64,000 bases of DNA. Source: Planctomycetes bacterium syqfu (GTDB lineage Bacteria; Planctomycetota; Phycisphaerae; Phycisphaerales; Phycisphaeraceae). The notes under the pieces are model-generated. The model was given only the letters and a program-made list of their open reading frames with translations, was not told the DNA's origin and did no database searches. This document shows, piece after piece, positions 62,806 to 64,000 of this stretch. Every line of letters starts with the position of its first letter. Position 1 is the stretch's first letter. The stretch is taken from contig CP087563.1 of NCBI GenBank assembly GCA_020974905.1, positions 4,712,001 through 4,776,000 of the forward strand. Direction: 5' to 3'. The translations under genes were made by a program, and so were the position numbers.

Positions 62806-64000
62806 ATGATCACGATGCTGGGTAATGCCGCGACCGATGGTTCCTTGAGTTCCCTTGCAGGAATCATGGAACTGATTCAGAACAATATATGGCTTGAGAT
62901 CCTGGTGAAGCTGACGATCATCGGCACAGTCTACACCGGCGGGATCAGTCTCATTGCCATGTTCAGCATCTGGTGGGAACGCAAAGTCGCAGGCCACATC
63001 CAGGGTCGTCTGGGCCCCATGCACACCGGTGGTTGGCACGGTTGGTCGCAGTCTCTGGCGGACGGTGTGAAGCTGTTCCAGAAGGAAGACCTCATCCCCG
63101 ATGGTGCGGATAAAATGCTCTATCGCATCGCGCCTTACATCGCTTTTGCCCCGATTTTCGCAGCCTTTGTCGCGCTGCCGTTTGGCCCGCAACTCTGTTT
63201 TGAAGGCACACTCAATAACGGTTTACTCTACATTCTGGCGGTCTTGGCCATCGAAGTGATGGCGGTGATCCTTGCCGGTTGGGGTTCCAACAGTAAATGG
63301 GCGATTTACGGCGCCATGCGCGAAGCCTGCCAGATGGTCAGCTACGAAGTTCCGCTGGGCCTGAGTCTGATCTGTGCGATTCTCGCAGCCGGTACGCTCA
63401 ACCTCGTCGAACTTGGATACCTTCAAGGCGGTGGCATGCAGGACTGGTTCGTTTTCCACAACCCGTTCCTGTTCTTTGCCTTTATCCTGTATTTCATCGC
63501 TTCACTGGCATCGTGTAAGCGGGCTCCCTTCGACCTTCCCGAATCCGAATCCGAACTGGTTGCAGGTTTCCACACCGAATACTCCGGCCTGCGGTTCAGC
63601 TTTTTCTTCTTCGCTGAGTATGCAGGGATGTTCGTCGTCGGCGTGATCAGCACCTTCACCTTCCTGGGCGGTTGGAACAGCCCGTTGGGTGCCTGGGACC
63701 CGATCTTCATGGAGTTTAATTATGACTCGGTGGCAGCGGGAATGGCTTATGCATCGGGTGCGATTGCCAATGCAGACGGCCTTCAGGGCATTTGTGATGC
63801 GATCAATGCTGCCAGCGGTGCGACGGGTGATCAGGCGATTACCGTTGGACAGTTGTGCTTAGCCAACCTTTGGGCATTTATGATGGTGATTGGCAAGACC
63901 TTCTTCCTGATCTTCATCCAAATGTGGCTGCGTTGGACCCTCCCGCGTATCCGCGTTGACCAGGTGATGTACACCTGCATTAAGGTGCTCTTGCCGATGA
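62806..64000 (+). CDS. nuoH: NADH-quinone oxidoreductase subunit H, 3' end missing
   Basis: Membrane subunit of respiratory complex I, next to the quinone-binding site. Open to the window end, with about 398 codons visible. The ATG at 62806 is preceded by GGAAAG at good spacing. The family signature is present as SIWWERKVAGHIQGRLGPMH. Further motifs: SLADGVKLFQKEDLIPDGAD, APYIAFAPIFAAFVALPFG, REACQMVSYEVPLGLSLICA, KRAPFDLPESESELVAGFHT (quinone-site loop), and the terminal RWTLPRIRVDQVMYTCIKVL. Multiple transmembrane helices are clear. An insertion relative to standard NuoH is seen around 63700-63850 (WDPIFMEFNYDSVAAGMAYA ... GDQAITVGQL), a periplasmic loop. Other nuo genes should follow to the right. 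Confidence 0.95.
   Translation, partial: MITMLGNAATDGSLSSLAGIMELIQNNIWLEILVKLTIIGTVYTGGISLIAMFSIWWERKVAGHIQGRLGPMHTGGWHGWSQSLADGVKLFQKEDLIPDGADKMLYRIAPYIAFAPIFAAFVALPFGPQLCFEGTLNNGLLYILAVLAIEVMAVILAGWGSNSKWAIYGAMREACQMVSYEVPLGLSLICAILAAGTLNLVELGYLQGGGMQDWFVFHNPFLFFAFILYFIASLASCKRAPFDLPESESELVAGFHTEYSGLRFSFFFFAEYAGMFVVGVISTFTFLGGWNSPLGAWDPIFMEFNYDSVAAGMAYASGAIANADGLQGICDAINAASGATGDQAITVGQLCLANLWAFMMVIGKTFFLIFIQMWLRWTLPRIRVDQVMYTCIKVLLPM

Overview
The window (about 54 % GC by eye, 64 kb) reads as a chromosomal segment of a free-living Gram-negative-type bacterium. It is most likely a planctomycete, probably class Phycisphaerae. This is inferred from the gene set: an excisionase-type helix-turn-helix fused in front of a receiver domain, a large hybrid histidine kinase, a CheX/FapA pair, split glycine decarboxylase subunits, an ExbB/ExbD/von Willebrand A operon and a PEP-CTERM/exosortase-type polysaccharide locus. 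No rRNA or tRNA gene and no CRISPR array was recognised. Both ends cut genes: gltD on the left and nuoH on the right.

Layout. 1-5.4 kb: end of gltD, an IS110 copy with a frameshifted transposase, an exported protein of unknown function, hisS. 5.9-8.3 kb: truD and ilvE. 8.7-12.9 kb: a frameshifted hybrid sensor kinase and a small HTH-receiver regulator. 13-18 kb: moaD, an Rrf2 regulator, cheX, a FapA-like gene, argC. 18-29.7 kb: hsp20 between two palindromic repeats, a HAD phosphatase, mutS, priA, two tandem exported helical-repeat proteins, a TIM-barrel sugar isomerase. 30-33 kb: a FixJ-like regulator with a degenerate receiver, trmB, a PrcB-like lipoprotein, a small orphan. 33.4-34.6 kb: an intact IS110 copy. 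34.7-41 kb: an envelope polysaccharide locus (chain-length determinant, ExeA-like ATPase, degenerate tyrosine-kinase-like protein, glycosyltransferase, deacetylase) containing an AT-rich orphan gene between inverted repeats. 41-53 kb: pyk, a PilZ protein, a GH106-like hydrolase, two tandem chemoreceptors, an RNase HII-like protein, a nucleotide-sugar epimerase. 54-59.3 kb: an operon of an exported TPR protein, ExbB, ExbD, ExbD and a von Willebrand A protein with a TonB-like transmembrane helix. 59.5-64 kb: gcvPB, gcvPA, nuoH.

Two things stand out. (1) In the 54-59 kb operon the motor (ExbB/ExbD) is followed by a protein whose N-terminal helix carries the TonB S-x3-H signature but whose periplasmic part is a MIDAS-bearing VWA domain instead of a TonB C-terminal domain. 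This suggests a proton-motive-force-driven envelope machine that is not classical TonB. (2) The intergenic DNA is crowded with at least six families of palindromic repeats. Both IS110 copies sit in the same family (hairpins built from CTCTGCG-like units). The two copies have matching predicted lengths (1189 and 1191 bp, the difference equal to two homopolymer indels) and the same reconstructed target, which points to RNA-guided insertion of this IS110 into a dispersed hairpin repeat.
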